Positions 39,601-50,042 are shown, numbered from the stretch's first letter. The stretch: DNA of 64,000 bases from Methanosarcina sp. MSH10X1 (GCF_004099695.1 NZ_SCHL01000019.1:1-64000), one strand, 5' to 3'. Translations and numbers: made by a program. The notes: generated by a model not told the origin, from the letters alone.

Positions 39601-39871
39601 GGACGTGGTAAAGAAAGTCCACGACGGAAGCCCTAATGTCATAGATATGATGCGCAGGGACGAGGTTGACCTTATTATCAACACCCCGACAAGCAAACAG
39701 TCCCGCAGGGACGGTTCGAGGATAAGGCGGGCAGCCGTGGATTTCAAGGTTCCGTACATCACCACAATGCAGGCAGCAATTGCCGCAGCCGATGCTATAG
39801 AGACCATGAAGAAAGGGCAGGACCTTACAATCAAATCCATTAACGAGTACCACAGGGAGATGGAGCAGTAA
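36659..39871 (+). CDS. carB: Carbamoyl-phosphate synthase large subunit
   Basis: A full-length 1070-residue CarB. Two homologous ATP-grasp halves are visible: GSGPITIGQAAEFDFSG at the start and GAGPIRIGQGIEFDYC at about 550, each followed by PLIVRPAYTLGG or PVLVRPSYVLGG. A helical oligomerisation domain lies between, and a methylglyoxal synthase-like allosteric domain (about 930-1070) ends the protein. It makes carbamoyl phosphate from bicarbonate, ammonia and two ATP for arginine and pyrimidine synthesis. Coupled to carA by a one-base overlap and followed by argG, so the cluster feeds the arginine branch. Confidence 0.96.
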   Translation: MPRREDIKKVLLIGSGPITIGQAAEFDFSGSQACRSLKEEGVKVVLVNSNPATIMTDPEMADSVYIEPLDARIIEKIIEKERPDGIIAGIGGQTGLNITSELAEMGVFEKYGVQILGTPVEAIKNTEDRELFKETMLRIGEKVPLSRAVHSLKEAEEVVGELGLPLIVRPAYTLGGAGGGIARTKEELLEITERGLRRSRISQVLIEESVLGWAEVEYEVMRDANDTCIVICNMENIDPMGVHTGESAVVAPSQTLSDAEHQMLRSASIKIIRALKIEGGCNIQYALKEGDYRIVEVNPRVSRSSALASKATGYPIARVTAKIAIGMTLDEIINNVTKNTPASFEPALDYVITKIPRWPFDKFTTADKTLTTAMKSTGEVMAIGRTIEESLLKAFKSLDIDSQLGIKRWEEPEIKTLLKTPTSERLFVLFHALERGMPIKEIAELSGINPFFISKMKRIVEMEKRIRAEELTPELLREAKRMGFPDTRLAELTGRTRPEISDLRHDAGILATFKMVDTCAAEFEAATPYYYSTYEDTCETNPTDRKKILILGAGPIRIGQGIEFDYCTVHAVTALREEGIETHIINNNPETVSTDFDTSDKLFFEPLTLESVMNVIERERPYGVFVQFGGQTSVNLALPLKQELKRRTDLDTVIMGTDPADMDLAEDREKFYLLMQELGIPQPEGGYATSQQEAIEVAKRIGFPVLVRPSYVLGGRAMEIVYDEIDLERYMREAVRVSPEHPILIDDFLEAASEIDVDAVCDQENVLIGAIMEHIEEAGVHSGDSACVIPPQTLSPEVLSQVRDYTRKVALGLKVKGLINLQMAEKGGKVFVLEANPRSSRTIPFVSKAVGIPLAKIAAKVIAGHSLKSLGYTDEPKPKHVSIKEVLLPFDKLPGADPVLGPEMKSTGEVMGIDYDFGRAYYKAELAADNVLPLTGKVFLSIRNADKTDLVDVAKKLQAAGLELMGTQGTVNYLAKHGVFMDVVKKVHDGSPNVIDMMRRDEVDLIINTPTSKQSRRDGSRIRRAAVDFKVPYITTMQAAIAAADAIETMKKGQDLTIKSINEYHREMEQ

Positions 39872-40098
39872 ATCAAAGCCCTGGAAGGCAGAACCCGGAT
39901 AAAAGCCGGGAAGTTCCGAACCAGCGTTCTGCTCAAACGATCTGAACCGAAAAAGATGGCCTGTCTGCCATCTTTAAATATTTTGCTTTGACTAACAGGT
40001 TTATTCAACCTTATTTATCTGTCTCAAGTCACCATATCACTCAGGTCACTTATCACTCTTATTTGTCTTAATTAATAAATTAAAGGGGTAGTAAAAGC

Positions 40099-41283
40099 AT
40101 GGCAAAGAAAGTTGCACTTGCATATTCAGGAGGGCTTGACACCTCGGTGTGCATTCCCATCCTCAAGGAAAAGTACGGATACGATGAAGTAATTACAATC
40201 TCGGTCGATGTCGGCCAGCCTGAAGAGGAAATCAAAAGGGCGGACGTAAAAGCCGAGAAGATCAGCGACAAGCATTATACAATCGATGCAAAGGAAGAGT
40301 TCATAAGAGACTACATCTTCCCCCTCATCAAAGCCAACGGAAGCTACGAAGGCTACGTAATGGGAACTTCGGTTGCCCGCCCCCTGATCGCCAAAAAAGT
40401 GGTAGAGGCTGCCAGAAAAGAAGGCGCAGTCGCCCTTGCGCACGGCTGCACAGGGAAAGGCAATGACCAGCTCCGTTTCGAAGCCGTTTTCCGCCAGACC
40501 GACATGGATGTTATCGCCCCGATGCGGGAAATGAACCTGACCCGCGAGTGGGAAATCGAGTACGCAAAAGAGCACGGAATCCCTGTGGAAGCCACAAAAT
40601 CCAAGCCCTGGAGCGTTGACGAAAACATCTGGAGCCGCAGCATCGAAGGCGGCAGGCTTGAAGACCCCTCTTTTGTCCCGCCCGAGGAAATCTATGAGTG
40701 GACAACCTCTCCTGAAAAAGCCCCTGACCAGCCCAGGATTATTGACATCGGTTTCGAAGCAGGTGTCCCAATCTCCCTTGACGGCGAAACCCTCAGCGGC
40801 TACGACCTCGTTAAGAAGATGAACGTCATTGCAGGCGAAAACGGCGTCGGCAGAACCGACATGATTGAAGACCGTGTGCTGGGCTTAAAAGCCCGCGAGA
40901 ACTACGAGCACCCCGCTGCAACCGTCCTCCTCGCAGCCCACGCCGACCTCGAAAAACTCGTCCTCACCCGCGGGGAACTGAAGTTCAAGAAAATCGTCGA
41001 CGACCAGTGGTCCGAAATGGCATACGCCGGCCTGGTGGACGACCCCCTCTTTGCCGACCTCAACGCCTTTATCGACAAGTCCCAGGAAAGGGTCACAGGC
41101 ACAGTAAAAGTGAAGCTCTACAAAGGCGCCCTCACAATCCTTGCCCGCAGTTCGCCGAATGCCCTCTATTCCGAGGATCTGGTTTCATTTGATAGTAAGA
41201 CGATTGACCAGAAGGATGCAGAAGGGTTTGCGAAGTATCACGGGTTCCAGGCGAGGATGTACAGGAAGGTAATGGAAAAATAA
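40099..41283 (+). CDS. argG: Argininosuccinate synthase
   Basis: A 394-residue enzyme that joins citrulline and aspartate using ATP. The P-loop-like [10 protein letters not shown] is at residues 8-17, with [13 protein letters not shown] and [14 protein letters not shown] further on. GGGG SD precedes ATG 40099. A 228-base gap separates it from carB, so it probably has its own promoter. A diverged copy of codons around residues 337-364 lies 1.5 kb downstream (42722-42806), beyond a horizontally acquired-looking gene. Confidence 0.96.
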   Translation: MAKKVALAYSGGLDTSVCIPILKEKYGYDEVITISVDVGQPEEEIKRADVKAEKISDKHYTIDAKEEFIRDYIFPLIKANGSYEGYVMGTSVARPLIAKKVVEAARKEGAVALAHGCTGKGNDQLRFEAVFRQTDMDVIAPMREMNLTREWEIEYAKEHGIPVEATKSKPWSVDENIWSRSIEGGRLEDPSFVPPEEIYEWTTSPEKAPDQPRIIDIGFEAGVPISLDGETLSGYDLVKKMNVIAGENGVGRTDMIEDRVLGLKARENYEHPAATVLLAAHADLEKLVLTRGELKFKKIVDDQWSEMAYAGLVDDPLFADLNAFIDKSQERVTGTVKVKLYKGALTILARSSPNALYSEDLVSFDSKTIDQKDAEGFAKYHGFQARMYRKVMEK

Positions 41284-41458
41284 AGTTGTGAGTTTTGTCT
41301 GTTCCTTTTAAGGGAGCAGATTTCTACTTTTTAATTGAACTTCGCTTATTCTCTAGCTGTTTTTTCTGTTTTGATTATTGTTTGCGTGGAATCAAATCTC
41401 TTTATTTTCTAATAAACATGTAACATTTTTAAGATCACATGTTATACCCCGGGCTCTC

Positions 41459-41486
41459 ACCGGTCGACGAAGGAGACCGGCTTTTT
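41459..41486 (+). terminator. Hairpin plus T-run downstream of argG
   Basis: CCGGTC, a nine-base loop, GACCGG and CTTTTT form an intrinsic-terminator-like element about 180 bases after argG. The 350-base gap to the next gene contains nothing else recognisable. Confidence 0.55.
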
Positions 41487-41635
41487 CCTAATGAATAATG
41501 AAAATTGATTGGTATAGAAAATAAGGTTATGAGACTAATTTATCAAGCTTTAAAAGTCTTTATAAGTACTTTATTCTAACTTAAAATATACTCCCAAGCA
41601 TTTTGACCAAATTAATATTCGAATTTCCGAATATG

Positions 41636-42628
41636 TTATAAGCACTTTGTTGTAAGGATCTGTATTTGTTCCTCAGTAAGAGAAATATCATCACGAGAAA
41701 AAATGTGCCTTACTGAGTTATTCACTTGAAACTTATTTTTGTCAATAACACTTTGAAGATTATCATCTCTTATTTTGGGTGGATATTCATATGAAGAGGA
41801 ATCGTACATGAGCAAACAAATTTTTGGGCTTAGGGGGAAGTAGATTTTACATCCTTTTCGGACTTGGCACTCTTTGTATGGATCAAAATCAGTTATGTTA
41901 TCTACTGCAACTGGGTTGTCTGAGGTCCAATAAGACGAATTAGTTTGGTTTATATATAGTGTCCAACCCATGCTTAAAAAGACATTTCTATTTTTTTCCA
42001 TGGTACTAAACATAGCTGTTATATGAAGATACGGTAGTAACTCTTCCATATAAAGCAAACACACTAAAGTTTCGATTTCGTTAGCAGATTTTGCTTTTTC
42101 TATCCGTTCTTTTATAAAGCGGCAAGTAGTGTTTTTAATATTATCTCTTTGTGCTTTAGTTCTTCTATACTGAAAAAAGACTGATAAAGCAAACAACACT
42201 TTTTCATATTCACTCAATTGAGCTAAATCTTCTGAGTCTATTATTTTTTTGTGTACTTTACTAAACTCAGTTTCAAGAACACTAAGAAACTGCTCAAGAG
42301 AAATAACAAATAGGGGTTCTTCACCGGCATTCAATTCAGCTAAATCTTTTAAATTTTTAATTTCTTTGTACACTTTATTCAACTTAGATTTATCAGCTTT
42401 ATGAATATTTAAAAATCGTTTATAAAAATAATCCGGTTCGCCTTTAATGATATCGTAAAAATAATCTTCACAGGCAACATTCTTTATGTTAGTTTTAAAA
42501 TATTTCTTTGTATATTTGTCAAGTGTATATATATGATATTCTTTCTTTTTCATTGTTGAAAATTGTCTAAGGTAAAACTTTGGTACATAATGGTGACTTA
42601 TAGGTTGTTGATCATTTGATTCGCTCAT
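41636..42628 (-). CDS. DUF4238 domain protein
   Basis: A 330-residue soluble protein with the DUF4238 N-terminal signature HHYVPKFYLRQF. It is Lys/Tyr/Ile-rich, with AT-rich codons unlike argG beside it, which fits horizontal acquisition. Another conserved-looking patch is YWTSDNPVAV at about 235. The family is scattered among bacteria and archaea, and its activity is unknown; members are sometimes seen in genomic islands. It is in the same direction as the large helicase protein but separated by about 200 bases containing an argG remnant. Confidence 0.8.
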   Translation of the reverse strand: MSESNDQQPISHHYVPKFYLRQFSTMKKKEYHIYTLDKYTKKYFKTNIKNVACEDYFYDIIKGEPDYFYKRFLNIHKADKSKLNKVYKEIKNLKDLAELNAGEEPLFVISLEQFLSVLETEFSKVHKKIIDSEDLAQLSEYEKVLFALSVFFQYRRTKAQRDNIKNTTCRFIKERIEKAKSANEIETLVCLLYMEELLPYLHITAMFSTMEKNRNVFLSMGWTLYINQTNSSYWTSDNPVAVDNITDFDPYKECQVRKGCKIYFPLSPKICLLMYDSSSYEYPPKIRDDNLQSVIDKNKFQVNNSVRHIFSRDDISLTEEQIQILTTKCL

Positions 42629-42721
42629 ACTTCTTCATAATATGTAATTTGCTTAAAACTTACGTTTTTTTCTTTTTTAGAGTTGTTAAATAGTTATTCC
42701 TTTACTTTATCTTATAAACAT

Positions 42722-42806
42722 ATAGTGAAGGTCAAACTCTACAAAGGCGCACTTACTATCCTTGCTCGCAGCTCTCTAAATGCCCTTTATTCCGAAGACC
42801 TGGTTT
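42722..42806 (+). pseudogene. Remnant of argG (internal fragment)
   Basis: The bases encode [17 protein letters not shown] then NALYSEDLV, matching argG codons near 41105-41190. Most differences are at third codon positions, so this comes from a diverged argG allele and not from a fresh copy. It lacks both the start and the last 30 codons of the gene. Confidence 0.8.
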
Positions 42807-42829
42807 GTTCGTTTTTTCTAGAGATACGT

Positions 42830-45800
42830 TTAATGCTGAATAATTTGCTTAGCAGTAACGGTCTCTTTGAAGTATAACATATTATTCGGTAGTTTTGTCA
42901 GGTGGTTATCTTGTATTAGAGACTCAATTATATTGTTAATTTTATCTTTAGCGTTCTTTCGTACCACTTTAATTCCAAGAACTCGTGCCGCCTGAGATGT
43001 TAGATCTTCCTGAGCAGTAGAGTACTGGTTATTAAGAACAAAAAATACAGCTTGAGCTATTTCCTCATCGCAAATCCATTCAATTTTCACTGATGTGTCC
43101 CCGCAACGTTTTCTCAATAAACAATCAGGCTCAGAATCTGGCCAAAGAAAATGATCTTTAATCAATATCTTTTTTGATTTCTCCGCAGATTTAATTGCAC
43201 TCTGAATCGTGCTTTTTATTACGTTTCCAGCACGTGCAATTCCAAAGTGCATTTTAACGCGTTGAATTAGCTCATCTGAATGGATAGGTCCCTCAATCTT
43301 AACAATCTTTGTAATTATTTCTTCTAATTGAAATTCATATAATTCAGAGAAATCTTTTGTAGAAATATCAGTCAGTGGACAAATTTTATATTTTGGAATT
43401 TCATTTTGAGGCTTTTCCAATGTTTCATTCTGCGATGTAAAACAATTGATCACATTGGTTTTCTCATCATTCCTGATCTTATCCTGATAAGTCTCCGAAT
43501 TATTTTTCGGACTAATTCCTTCAGTCATCTTGCTTAATTTTGTGCTTTCTATAGCTTCCAATAACTTTTTCCCACTTTCTACAGGGTGACGATACCAATC
43601 TGTTGACCATACTCTGTAAATTTTCCATCCAAGCTCCTCCAATCTTTGTTGACGTAACCTATCACGATCGCGTGCAACAGGCGAAGAATGGTACTGTGCA
43701 CCATCACATTCAATTCCAATGAGATAACGTCCACGATTACGCTGATCTACAATTGCAAGGTCAATTCTATAGGCAGCACATCCAACCTGTTTATGAACTT
43801 CGTATCCATTGTCTCTCAGGAATTCGTACACGGAATCCTCAAATGGTGAGTCGCTATCTTCGCCAGGACCAGATATTGGATTAAAATTTTTAGTTTCTGC
43901 ATATTCAAGAAAAGTTTTTAGGGCTTTCAAACCAACTGAAGCACTCCCGTCAATGCTTAGATCTTTTGCTGTGAAATTCGAGAAAACAATACACTTCTCA
44001 CGCGCTCTGCTGATCAAAACATTAAGTCTTCTTTCCCCACCTTCCTGATTAAGAGCACCGAAACTGCGGGACAACTTATGATAAGAATCAAATCCGAAGC
44101 CTACACTTATGAAAATAATATCTCTTTCATCTCCCTGAATGGTCTCGATATTTTTAACAAAAAATTTCTCACTTTTTTCATTTTTAAAGTATATTGCAGG
44201 ATCTTGATGTATGAGTAAATCTATTTCATTTAATATTGCTTGCTGCTGTTTGGTATTGAAAGTACCTACTCCAATACTTTTAGAGGGATAAAGGTTATAT
44301 TGTTCTAGAACAGCTTTTGCAACTGCATGCGCTTCTCCAAGATTTACACTGCTTTTACCTCTATCGTATATAGTATCCGGAAGATGCACAAATTTTAATC
44401 CGAGATTTTCACTATCATGCATGGGAGAGGGGTATACGTAAAGGCGATTATTATAGAATTCACGGTTAGAAACTGCGATCAAAGAGTCATGTCTGCTCCG
44501 ATAGTGCCAGAGAAGTGATTTTGAAGGAAAACTTCTCTTGCACATATTCAAAATACTTTCCATATCTTTATAATCTGAATCATCATCAGGATCAAAGTCT
44601 AAAGCATCAGCAACATGATCAAAGAAGCTTGTTGGAGGAAGTTGGCGAGAATCTCCCATCACAACGGCTTGATTTCCACGCAACAGAGCTCCAATTGCGT
44701 CTTCGGGCTTAACTTGACTGGCTTCATCAAAAACAATTACATCAAATTTTGTTGTGCTTGGGTCAAGGTACTGAGCAACTGAGAGAGGACTCATCATAAA
44801 ACAGGGTTTTATTTTCTGTATTAAGCCTCCAGCTTTAGTCATGAGTTTTCTAATTGGTAGGTGGCCACGCTTTCGAGTAAACTCTTTTAAGAGGATGCCA
44901 GCTTCAGAATCTTTTGAAGCTCCAGAAGATAAATTAGGTCTATGACAGTATGCTTCGTATGCGATACGTTGACGATTTAAGAAAATAACTCTTTTATCGA
45001 GTTCTTTAAATTTGCTGATCTTATTATCCTGAAGTTCTTTAACAAATTCTGGAAGGAACTTTTTTTCTCTAAAAATAATTCTCAATAAACTATCTACGTA
45101 GTTACCTTTAAACGCATACACAAGGTCTTCTGCAATAATTTTATCATTATCAATTAAATGGATTAAAGGTGCTGCAACGGTATGTAAACACTTGTTTCTG
45201 TGATTGATGAAATGACTCCATGTGATAAGCGATGACTGTTCGTACTTCCACAAGTTTAATTTATTTTTTGTCTCTTCAAATGTAACGTCATCAAAACTTC
45301 TTCCAAATATAGTTTCAAAGTCTGGCTTGATTAGTCTGAACAATGAATTTTGCTGGTCTACCAATTTAGTGTTAATTTGCTGTATATTTTTAATATCCAA
45401 ACTCAAATCTTCCTTGTTAGAACCTTTGCTTATTAGCTTACAAGCATTTTCTGAGAGTTTGCCTTCTAATACACACCTTTTAAAAGAAACAATCATTTTA
45501 CTGAGATCTTCCAATGATTTGGGGTCTGTTTTTTCATTATTCCAATAAATTCCAAAAAACTTTTTTCCTCTAGATTGTAAGCTCTCAAAATTCTCTAGTG
45601 TTAACTTCAAGTCAGATACATAACGTAAGTCTTCTAAGATTTTAATATCATCAGAAGGAGGCTTTGAGTTATAATAACTTTGAATTTCACGTTTAGTCTT
45701 TTTATATTTTGAACTTAAAAATTTTAGGAACTTTGAAGACAATGATTTAAAAGAAGAAACATCAATCTCTAATATAGAAATTTTAAATTTATCTTTGACA

Positions 45801-47596
45801 ATTGAGTCCAGTTCTTGATATTTTCTTAATTCTAATATGAGCTCCTCTGCATCTTTATTTGGAGAGTTCCACTCTGGATTTTTTAGAACCTCTTCATCTA
45901 TCTGAGGCATTGAGACAATAATTTTAGCAGCATCAATTAAAGGGATGAGTTGAGATTCTGATAAAGGAGTATCAGTTCCAGTAAGATTCACCACTTTTTT
46001 AACTAGGGATTCTAGATCTGAGACCGATTGCAAAGTCTCATCAATTAATTTATTAAGCTCCTCAATGTCAGGAGGCAAAAGGTCATCGGGTTCACAACCT
46101 CTCCAAGGGTTAGATGATACTGTGTTTATAGAAGGTAACAATTCTGTCAACTTCTCAAGTGTTGAAATTGCTTTATCCCATTGATTATTGTCCCATTTAT
46201 CGGGATCGGAAAACTCAACTCTTAGCATTGATCTATTTACTTTTGTAAAATAAAGTCGGACTTCTTCTCTTAAACCATATAGATTATATAAAGAAATGCC
46301 ACGTTTTCCAATGGGTTCATGAAGAGCCCTTGCATACTCATTTAATTCTGACTTTAACTGCTCTAGTTTATTAATCTCTTGATCAATATTTACCTGTTTT
46401 ATTGGAGGCTTGTTTAAAGTGCGTTCAAGTTCAGACAGTACCTCTTTTTTCTTTGCTTTATTACTGTGAATCTCGAGACATAAATCGCCCAGACCTGTAT
46501 TATCAATACGAGTTTTCACGACTTGTAAAGCTGCCATTTTTTCACTAACAAAAAGTACGCTTTTTCCCTGTACTAGTAATTCAGCAATGGTATTAGCAAT
46601 TGTCTGAGATTTTCCAGTTCCTGGAGGTCCTTCTACAACGAGATTCTTTCCAGCTTTTACATCTTCAATAACTGCAATTTGAGAAGAATCAGCATCCATA
46701 ATATGATATGTATTTTTTGCAGAAAGTTTTATATCAACATCGTTTTCTGAAAAGCTCTGTAAATTCCTTGGATCTGACTTTGGGTTAAAAATTTGTTCCA
46801 TAAGAGGATGATTTGCAGGAGATAAATTTCCAGGCCACGCCACAGGATCCAAGTCTTTGTACATAACGAATTTTTTAAAGTTAAAAAAATCAAGTGAAAT
46901 TTCACTAAGTACTTTCCAATCCTTCTTTTCTGAAATAGCATTTACAACAGATTGGAAATAAGTGTCGATACCAGTTTTTTCATCAGGCATTTCAAATTCT
47001 GGGAGTTCAACACCTTGTTCAGCAAGCTTTGCCTGCAAGGTGATCGATGTAAAGATATCATCTCCAGTCCATTGTAGCGTAAATTTACGTCCCACTCCCG
47101 GACGTTTAAGTTCGACTGGAACAAGAATTAGGGGAGCTTTATGTACGATATTTGAATCTTTGCTCTCTGTCCAATTTAGAAAACCAAGGGCAAGATATAG
47201 TACTGGATATCCTTGTTCTTCAAATACTGAATTAGCTTTATTAGCTATGTAGAATAGACGTTTTTCAAGCTCTTCAGGTTCATAAGGAGTATTAAGGTAA
47301 TTGTCAAAATAATTCTCTGGCTCTTCGTCCTCATTAATTATTGGAGCCCATTTAATATCTGCATTATCAACTGCCTCAAAATCAGTTTTTAATGTGTTAG
47401 AATCCTGATTTATAGCTGGTAAAAACTTCATCGACTTTTCTTGAAGGACAAATATATTGTAAATCTCACGAGGATGTTCATCTATTATCGATAAAGTTTG
47501 ACTTTTTGATACCCTATAGTTAACTAAGTTATTTCTTAGAGAAAGATCTAAAAGATTTTGACGCAAGAGATCTAATTCTTTTTCTATATTCGCCAT
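42830..47596 (-). CDS. Giant DUF4011 / SF1 helicase / nuclease / DUF3320 protein
   Basis: A 1588-residue putative defence protein. Order: DUF4011 N-terminal domain ([14 protein letters not shown] at 14-27); SF1 helicase with Walker [13 protein letters not shown] at about 325; a long coiled-coil-rich insert (about 390-860); Walker [20 protein letters not shown] and [13 protein letters not shown]; later motifs [25 protein letters not shown] and [17 protein letters not shown]; a PD-(D/E)XK Vsr-like nuclease (IDLAIVDQ ... [12 protein letters not shown] ... [12 protein letters not shown], about 1255-1350); and a DUF3320 winged-helix-like region (about 1440-1500). Proteins of this layout have been listed among antiviral candidates. 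Codon use is AT-rich. It may work alone, or with the DUF4238 protein. Confidence 0.88.
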   Translation of the reverse strand: MANIEKELDLLRQNLLDLSLRNNLVNYRVSKSQTLSIIDEHPREIYNIFVLQEKSMKFLPAINQDSNTLKTDFEAVDNADIKWAPIINEDEEPENYFDNYLNTPYEPEELEKRLFYIANKANSVFEEQGYPVLYLALGFLNWTESKDSNIVHKAPLILVPVELKRPGVGRKFTLQWTGDDIFTSITLQAKLAEQGVELPEFEMPDEKTGIDTYFQSVVNAISEKKDWKVLSEISLDFFNFKKFVMYKDLDPVAWPGNLSPANHPLMEQIFNPKSDPRNLQSFSENDVDIKLSAKNTYHIMDADSSQIAVIEDVKAGKNLVVEGPPGTGKSQTIANTIAELLVQGKSVLFVSEKMAALQVVKTRIDNTGLGDLCLEIHSNKAKKKEVLSELERTLNKPPIKQVNIDQEINKLEQLKSELNEYARALHEPIGKRGISLYNLYGLREEVRLYFTKVNRSMLRVEFSDPDKWDNNQWDKAISTLEKLTELLPSINTVSSNPWRGCEPDDLLPPDIEELNKLIDETLQSVSDLESLVKKVVNLTGTDTPLSESQLIPLIDAAKIIVSMPQIDEEVLKNPEWNSPNKDAEELILELRKYQELDSIVKDKFKISILEIDVSSFKSLSSKFLKFLSSKYKKTKREIQSYYNSKPPSDDIKILEDLRYVSDLKLTLENFESLQSRGKKFFGIYWNNEKTDPKSLEDLSKMIVSFKRCVLEGKLSENACKLISKGSNKEDLSLDIKNIQQINTKLVDQQNSLFRLIKPDFETIFGRSFDDVTFEETKNKLNLWKYEQSSLITWSHFINHRNKCLHTVAAPLIHLIDNDKIIAEDLVYAFKGNYVDSLLRIIFREKKFLPEFVKELQDNKISKFKELDKRVIFLNRQRIAYEAYCHRPNLSSGASKDSEAGILLKEFTRKRGHLPIRKLMTKAGGLIQKIKPCFMMSPLSVAQYLDPSTTKFDVIVFDEASQVKPEDAIGALLRGNQAVVMGDSRQLPPTSFFDHVADALDFDPDDDSDYKDMESILNMCKRSFPSKSLLWHYRSRHDSLIAVSNREFYNNRLYVYPSPMHDSENLGLKFVHLPDTIYDRGKSSVNLGEAHAVAKAVLEQYNLYPSKSIGVGTFNTKQQQAILNEIDLLIHQDPAIYFKNEKSEKFFVKNIETIQGDERDIIFISVGFGFDSYHKLSRSFGALNQEGGERRLNVLISRAREKCIVFSNFTAKDLSIDGSASVGLKALKTFLEYAETKNFNPISGPGEDSDSPFEDSVYEFLRDNGYEVHKQVGCAAYRIDLAIVDQRNRGRYLIGIECDGAQYHSSPVARDRDRLRQQRLEELGWKIYRVWSTDWYRHPVESGKKLLEAIESTKLSKMTEGISPKNNSETYQDKIRNDEKTNVINCFTSQNETLEKPQNEIPKYKICPLTDISTKDFSELYEFQLEEIITKIVKIEGPIHSDELIQRVKMHFGIARAGNVIKSTIQSAIKSAEKSKKILIKDHFLWPDSEPDCLLRKRCGDTSVKIEWICDEEIAQAVFFVLNNQYSTAQEDLTSQAARVLGIKVVRKNAKDKINNIIESLIQDNHLTKLPNNMLYFKETVTAKQIIQH

Positions 47597-47710
47597 ATTA
47601 ACACTGCCAGTATCTAAATTTGAAAATCTATAATGAGAAAGAAGGAACTATTAACGAATCTGCCTTTTTCATACAATTTCTTACAATAAAAATCTTCTTA
47701 ATTTCAATAA

Positions 47711-47885
47711 AATCAGAAAATCTCCCAAGAGGAAGAAGAAACACTTAATTTAAAGAAGCCCTGCAAAGAACTCCTTATAAATCTGCAAATATCACGGTTT
47801 TAGATTCCTCAGATTTTTACAAACATGTTCGAGAAAGATTCCAACAGACCACCGGCGGAAGAAATGTGTTAAAGCTGAATTGAAC
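47711..47885 (+). repeat. Accessory-zone repeat, copy A
   Basis: First of a dispersed family. Shared landmarks are a left edge AATCAGAAA, a hairpin core AAGCCCTGCAAAGAACTCCTT, a GCAAATATCACGG block, ACAAACATGTTCGAGAAAG, and a right edge CAGACCACCGGCGG. It separates the helicase gene from the Fic gene. Confidence 0.75.
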
Positions 47886-47900
47886 TAAATAGGAACTATT

Positions 47901-47958
47901 TATATCGGATTGTTCAAAAATTTGCCGATACCGATATATATCAGAGGGCATATATCGG
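47901..47958 (+). promoter_or_regulatory. Putative operator/promoter of the Fic gene
   Basis: CCGATATAT (47931-47939) and ATATATCGG (47950-47958) form a perfect nine-base inverted repeat, and a further half-site TATATCGGA lies at 47901. The sites overlap the TATA-like region 15-70 bases before ATG 47971. Confidence 0.6.
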
Positions 47959-47970
47959 ATACATAAAGTT

Positions 47971-48903
47971 ATGACACATACCGATACATCCCTGATTAAA
48001 GAAGAACTTCTTGCAAGAATAAACGAAAAAATGGAGCAGTTAACCTCCATGAGACCCATTCCGGCAGATGCTTTAGGCAGGCTCCATGAAGAGATGAGGT
48101 TAGTGCACACTTACCACTCGAACGCAATAGAAGGGAACACGCTAACACTCCAGGAAACAAAACTTGTCCTGGAAGAAGGGCTGACTATTGGCGGGAAATC
48201 TCTCAGGGAACATATTGAAGCGACCAACAATGCAAAAGCTTTTGACCGGATGGAAGAGCTGGCAAAGAAAAAATGTTCAATAGACCATATAATAATTCAG
48301 GAAATCCATGAAATTGTAACCAGAGGCATACTTGAAGATGCAGGTAGGTACCGCACAAGAAATGTCAGGATAGCCGGCGCAGTGAAATCTCCGCCCGATT
48401 GGTCGAAGATAGTGAAACTGATGGATGAACTTATCGAAAAGATATCTGAAAACAGTGAGCATCCAGTTGAAATGGCGTCCTTCCTGCATCACAGGTTTGT
48501 AGAAATTCATCCATTCAGTGACGGAAACGGACGGGTAGCCCGACTTCTCACAAACCTGTATTTGATCTCAAGGGATTACCCTCCTGTCGTGCTCAAAAAA
48601 GAGGACAGGGTAAAATATTACAAGTCCCTTAGAGCCGCGGATGCAGGAAACCTGGGACCATTTGCCAATTTTATAGCAAAATCCGTGGATGAAAACTTAA
48701 CCCTATATCTCTCGATCTCAGGCGGAGCCGATGAATTGATACCCCTTAAAAAACTTTCCTTGGAAACACCTTATTCTCAGGAATATCTCAGTCTACGAGC
48801 AAGACAGGGGCTTCTGGATGCAGTAAAAATAGGAAAGACGTGGCATAGTTCAAGACGTGCGGTTGATCAGTATCTATCCGAGCACGGAAAAAAGGATGTT
48901 TGA
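47971..48903 (+). CDS. Fic domain protein (AMPylator-type) with C-terminal HTH
   Basis: A 310-residue class II Fic protein. The inhibitory helix motif is TYHSNAIEGNTLTL (about 50-63); the catalytic loop HPFSDGNGRVAR is at about 178-189. Fic enzymes transfer AMP or related groups to target hydroxyls, and the inhibitory Glu blocks ATP until released. The last 60 residues (LETPYSQEYLSLRARQGLLDAVKIGKTWHSS...) look like a helix-turn-helix excisionase-type domain, so the protein may bind its own upstream inverted repeat. It is bounded on both sides by accessory-zone repeats. Confidence 0.88.
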   Translation: MTHTDTSLIKEELLARINEKMEQLTSMRPIPADALGRLHEEMRLVHTYHSNAIEGNTLTLQETKLVLEEGLTIGGKSLREHIEATNNAKAFDRMEELAKKKCSIDHIIIQEIHEIVTRGILEDAGRYRTRNVRIAGAVKSPPDWSKIVKLMDELIEKISENSEHPVEMASFLHHRFVEIHPFSDGNGRVARLLTNLYLISRDYPPVVLKKEDRVKYYKSLRAADAGNLGPFANFIAKSVDENLTLYLSISGGADELIPLKKLSLETPYSQEYLSLRARQGLLDAVKIGKTWHSSRRAVDQYLSEHGKKDV

Positions 48904-48995
48904 TTTCTGTGTTCTTAACAAATATACCAGGACAATATTCAGGCAAACAACAGGCAGATAAAGCCTATTTTAAGTAAATTAAAGTGGGAAAGATC

Positions 48996-49153
48996 TTCAT
49001 TTCGTATTTGGCGGCCAGTTTCAGACAATCTTTCTTTATCCATAATTCACTTGAAAAATGTCACTTGAATCAGAAATTCCTCCCCCAAAGTAAAATATCA
49101 CTTCGAGCAAAAAAGGCCCTCAAAGGGCTCCTTATAAATCTGCAAAAATCACT
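48996..49153 (+). repeat. Accessory-zone repeat, copy B with extended left arm
   Basis: The right half is missing after ATCACTAATCC. The left arm (ATTTGGCGGCCAGTTTCAGAC, CATAATTCACTTGAAAAATG) is shared with copy D, which shows that the full unit extends about 60-80 bases left of the AATCAGAAA landmark. The core hairpin reads GGCCCTCAAAGGGCTCC. Confidence 0.75.
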
Positions 49154-49375
49154 AATCCTATTATTGCAAATCCTGTAGCTATATTTACAACCTAAAAAAT
49201 GTATGACCAAGTAGTAATGAATGATTGAAAGGATTTCATCTCCTATTTGGGGGGTCAAGTTTCAGATATCTCATATGAAAACAGGATTTGGTTAACAGAT
49301 TTCAACTTAACCAGAAAACAGCCTAAAGAAGAATGAAATCAATTTTAAAAAATAGATGAAAGACAAAAAGGTAAA

Positions 49376-50035
49376 TTACCCGCCCAATGTAATATCCTGG
49401 TCCTGATAGAACTCCAGTGCATTGAATAAGTGTTCTGGCTTAAAATCTGGCCACATTTCATCGATTACATATATGTCCGAATATACCGTTTGAACTGGAA
49501 GCATTCCGCTAAGTCTACATCTTCCTCCCCAGCGAATAAGTAGGTCTATTCTTGGAATATCTGCTGATGCAATATTTTCTATCGTTCTCTTACTATCCGT
49601 GGAGTTATCAAATGCATACATTAAATCCCAATACCAGCCGTAATTTATCAAAAAATTTATCTTTATTTTACCTTTCCCGACTTTGACTCTATTTGTATAG
49701 ACAAGCAGTTCTTCTGGAAACACATCCGAATTAGTGTTACCTATTACAAGTATTTCTGCATCGCGTTTAGAAATTTCCTGAACTGATTTTATACAGGCGT
49801 CAACAAATGCTTTTCTTTGAATTTGAGGCCTTTTTGTGTTGTCTTGAGTAAACCCAAAGAAAGTAATTTCACTTATTCCGATTTTTTCGCATATATCATA
49901 TACTTCCAGGCCTGGAGTTATTCCATTTTTGTATCCCTCATGCTTTTCCAGACCTCGATTTAGAGCCCATCGCCTGTTGCCGTCCGGTATTATGGCTATG
50001 TGCCTTGGTAGTCTTTTAAATTTAGGTATATCCAG
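49376..50035 (-). CDS. cis-prenyltransferase (UppS family) homologue, apparent CTG start
   Basis: Translation from CTG 50035 gives 219 residues. HIAIIPDGNRRWA with KHEGYKNG is the family's isopentenyl/allyl diphosphate signature, and the C-terminal block RIDLLIRWGGRCRLSG ... SDIYVIDEMWPDF matches the second conserved region. Such enzymes elongate polyprenyl diphosphates used as glycan carriers; this one is distinct from typical housekeeping forms in having Trp-Gly-Gly in place of Thr-Gly-Gly, so its product is uncertain. No ATG, GTG or TTG lies in frame before the DGNRRWA motif; the CTG sits seven bases after GGGGG. A GTG at 49723 is internal and would delete the active site. Confidence 0.75.
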   Translation of the reverse strand: MDIPKFKRLPRHIAIIPDGNRRWALNRGLEKHEGYKNGITPGLEVYDICEKIGISEITFFGFTQDNTKRPQIQRKAFVDACIKSVQEISKRDAEILVIGNTNSDVFPEELLVYTNRVKVGKGKIKINFLINYGWYWDLMYAFDNSTDSKRTIENIASADIPRIDLLIRWGGRCRLSGMLPVQTVYSDIYVIDEMWPDFKPEHLFNALEFYQDQDITLGG

Positions 50036-50042
50036 AAAATAA

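Noticed and set aside
49723-49723. GTG 49723 as the start of the cis-prenyltransferase gene
   Set aside because: It would remove the DGNRRWA active-site region although that region is fully encoded in frame upstream.
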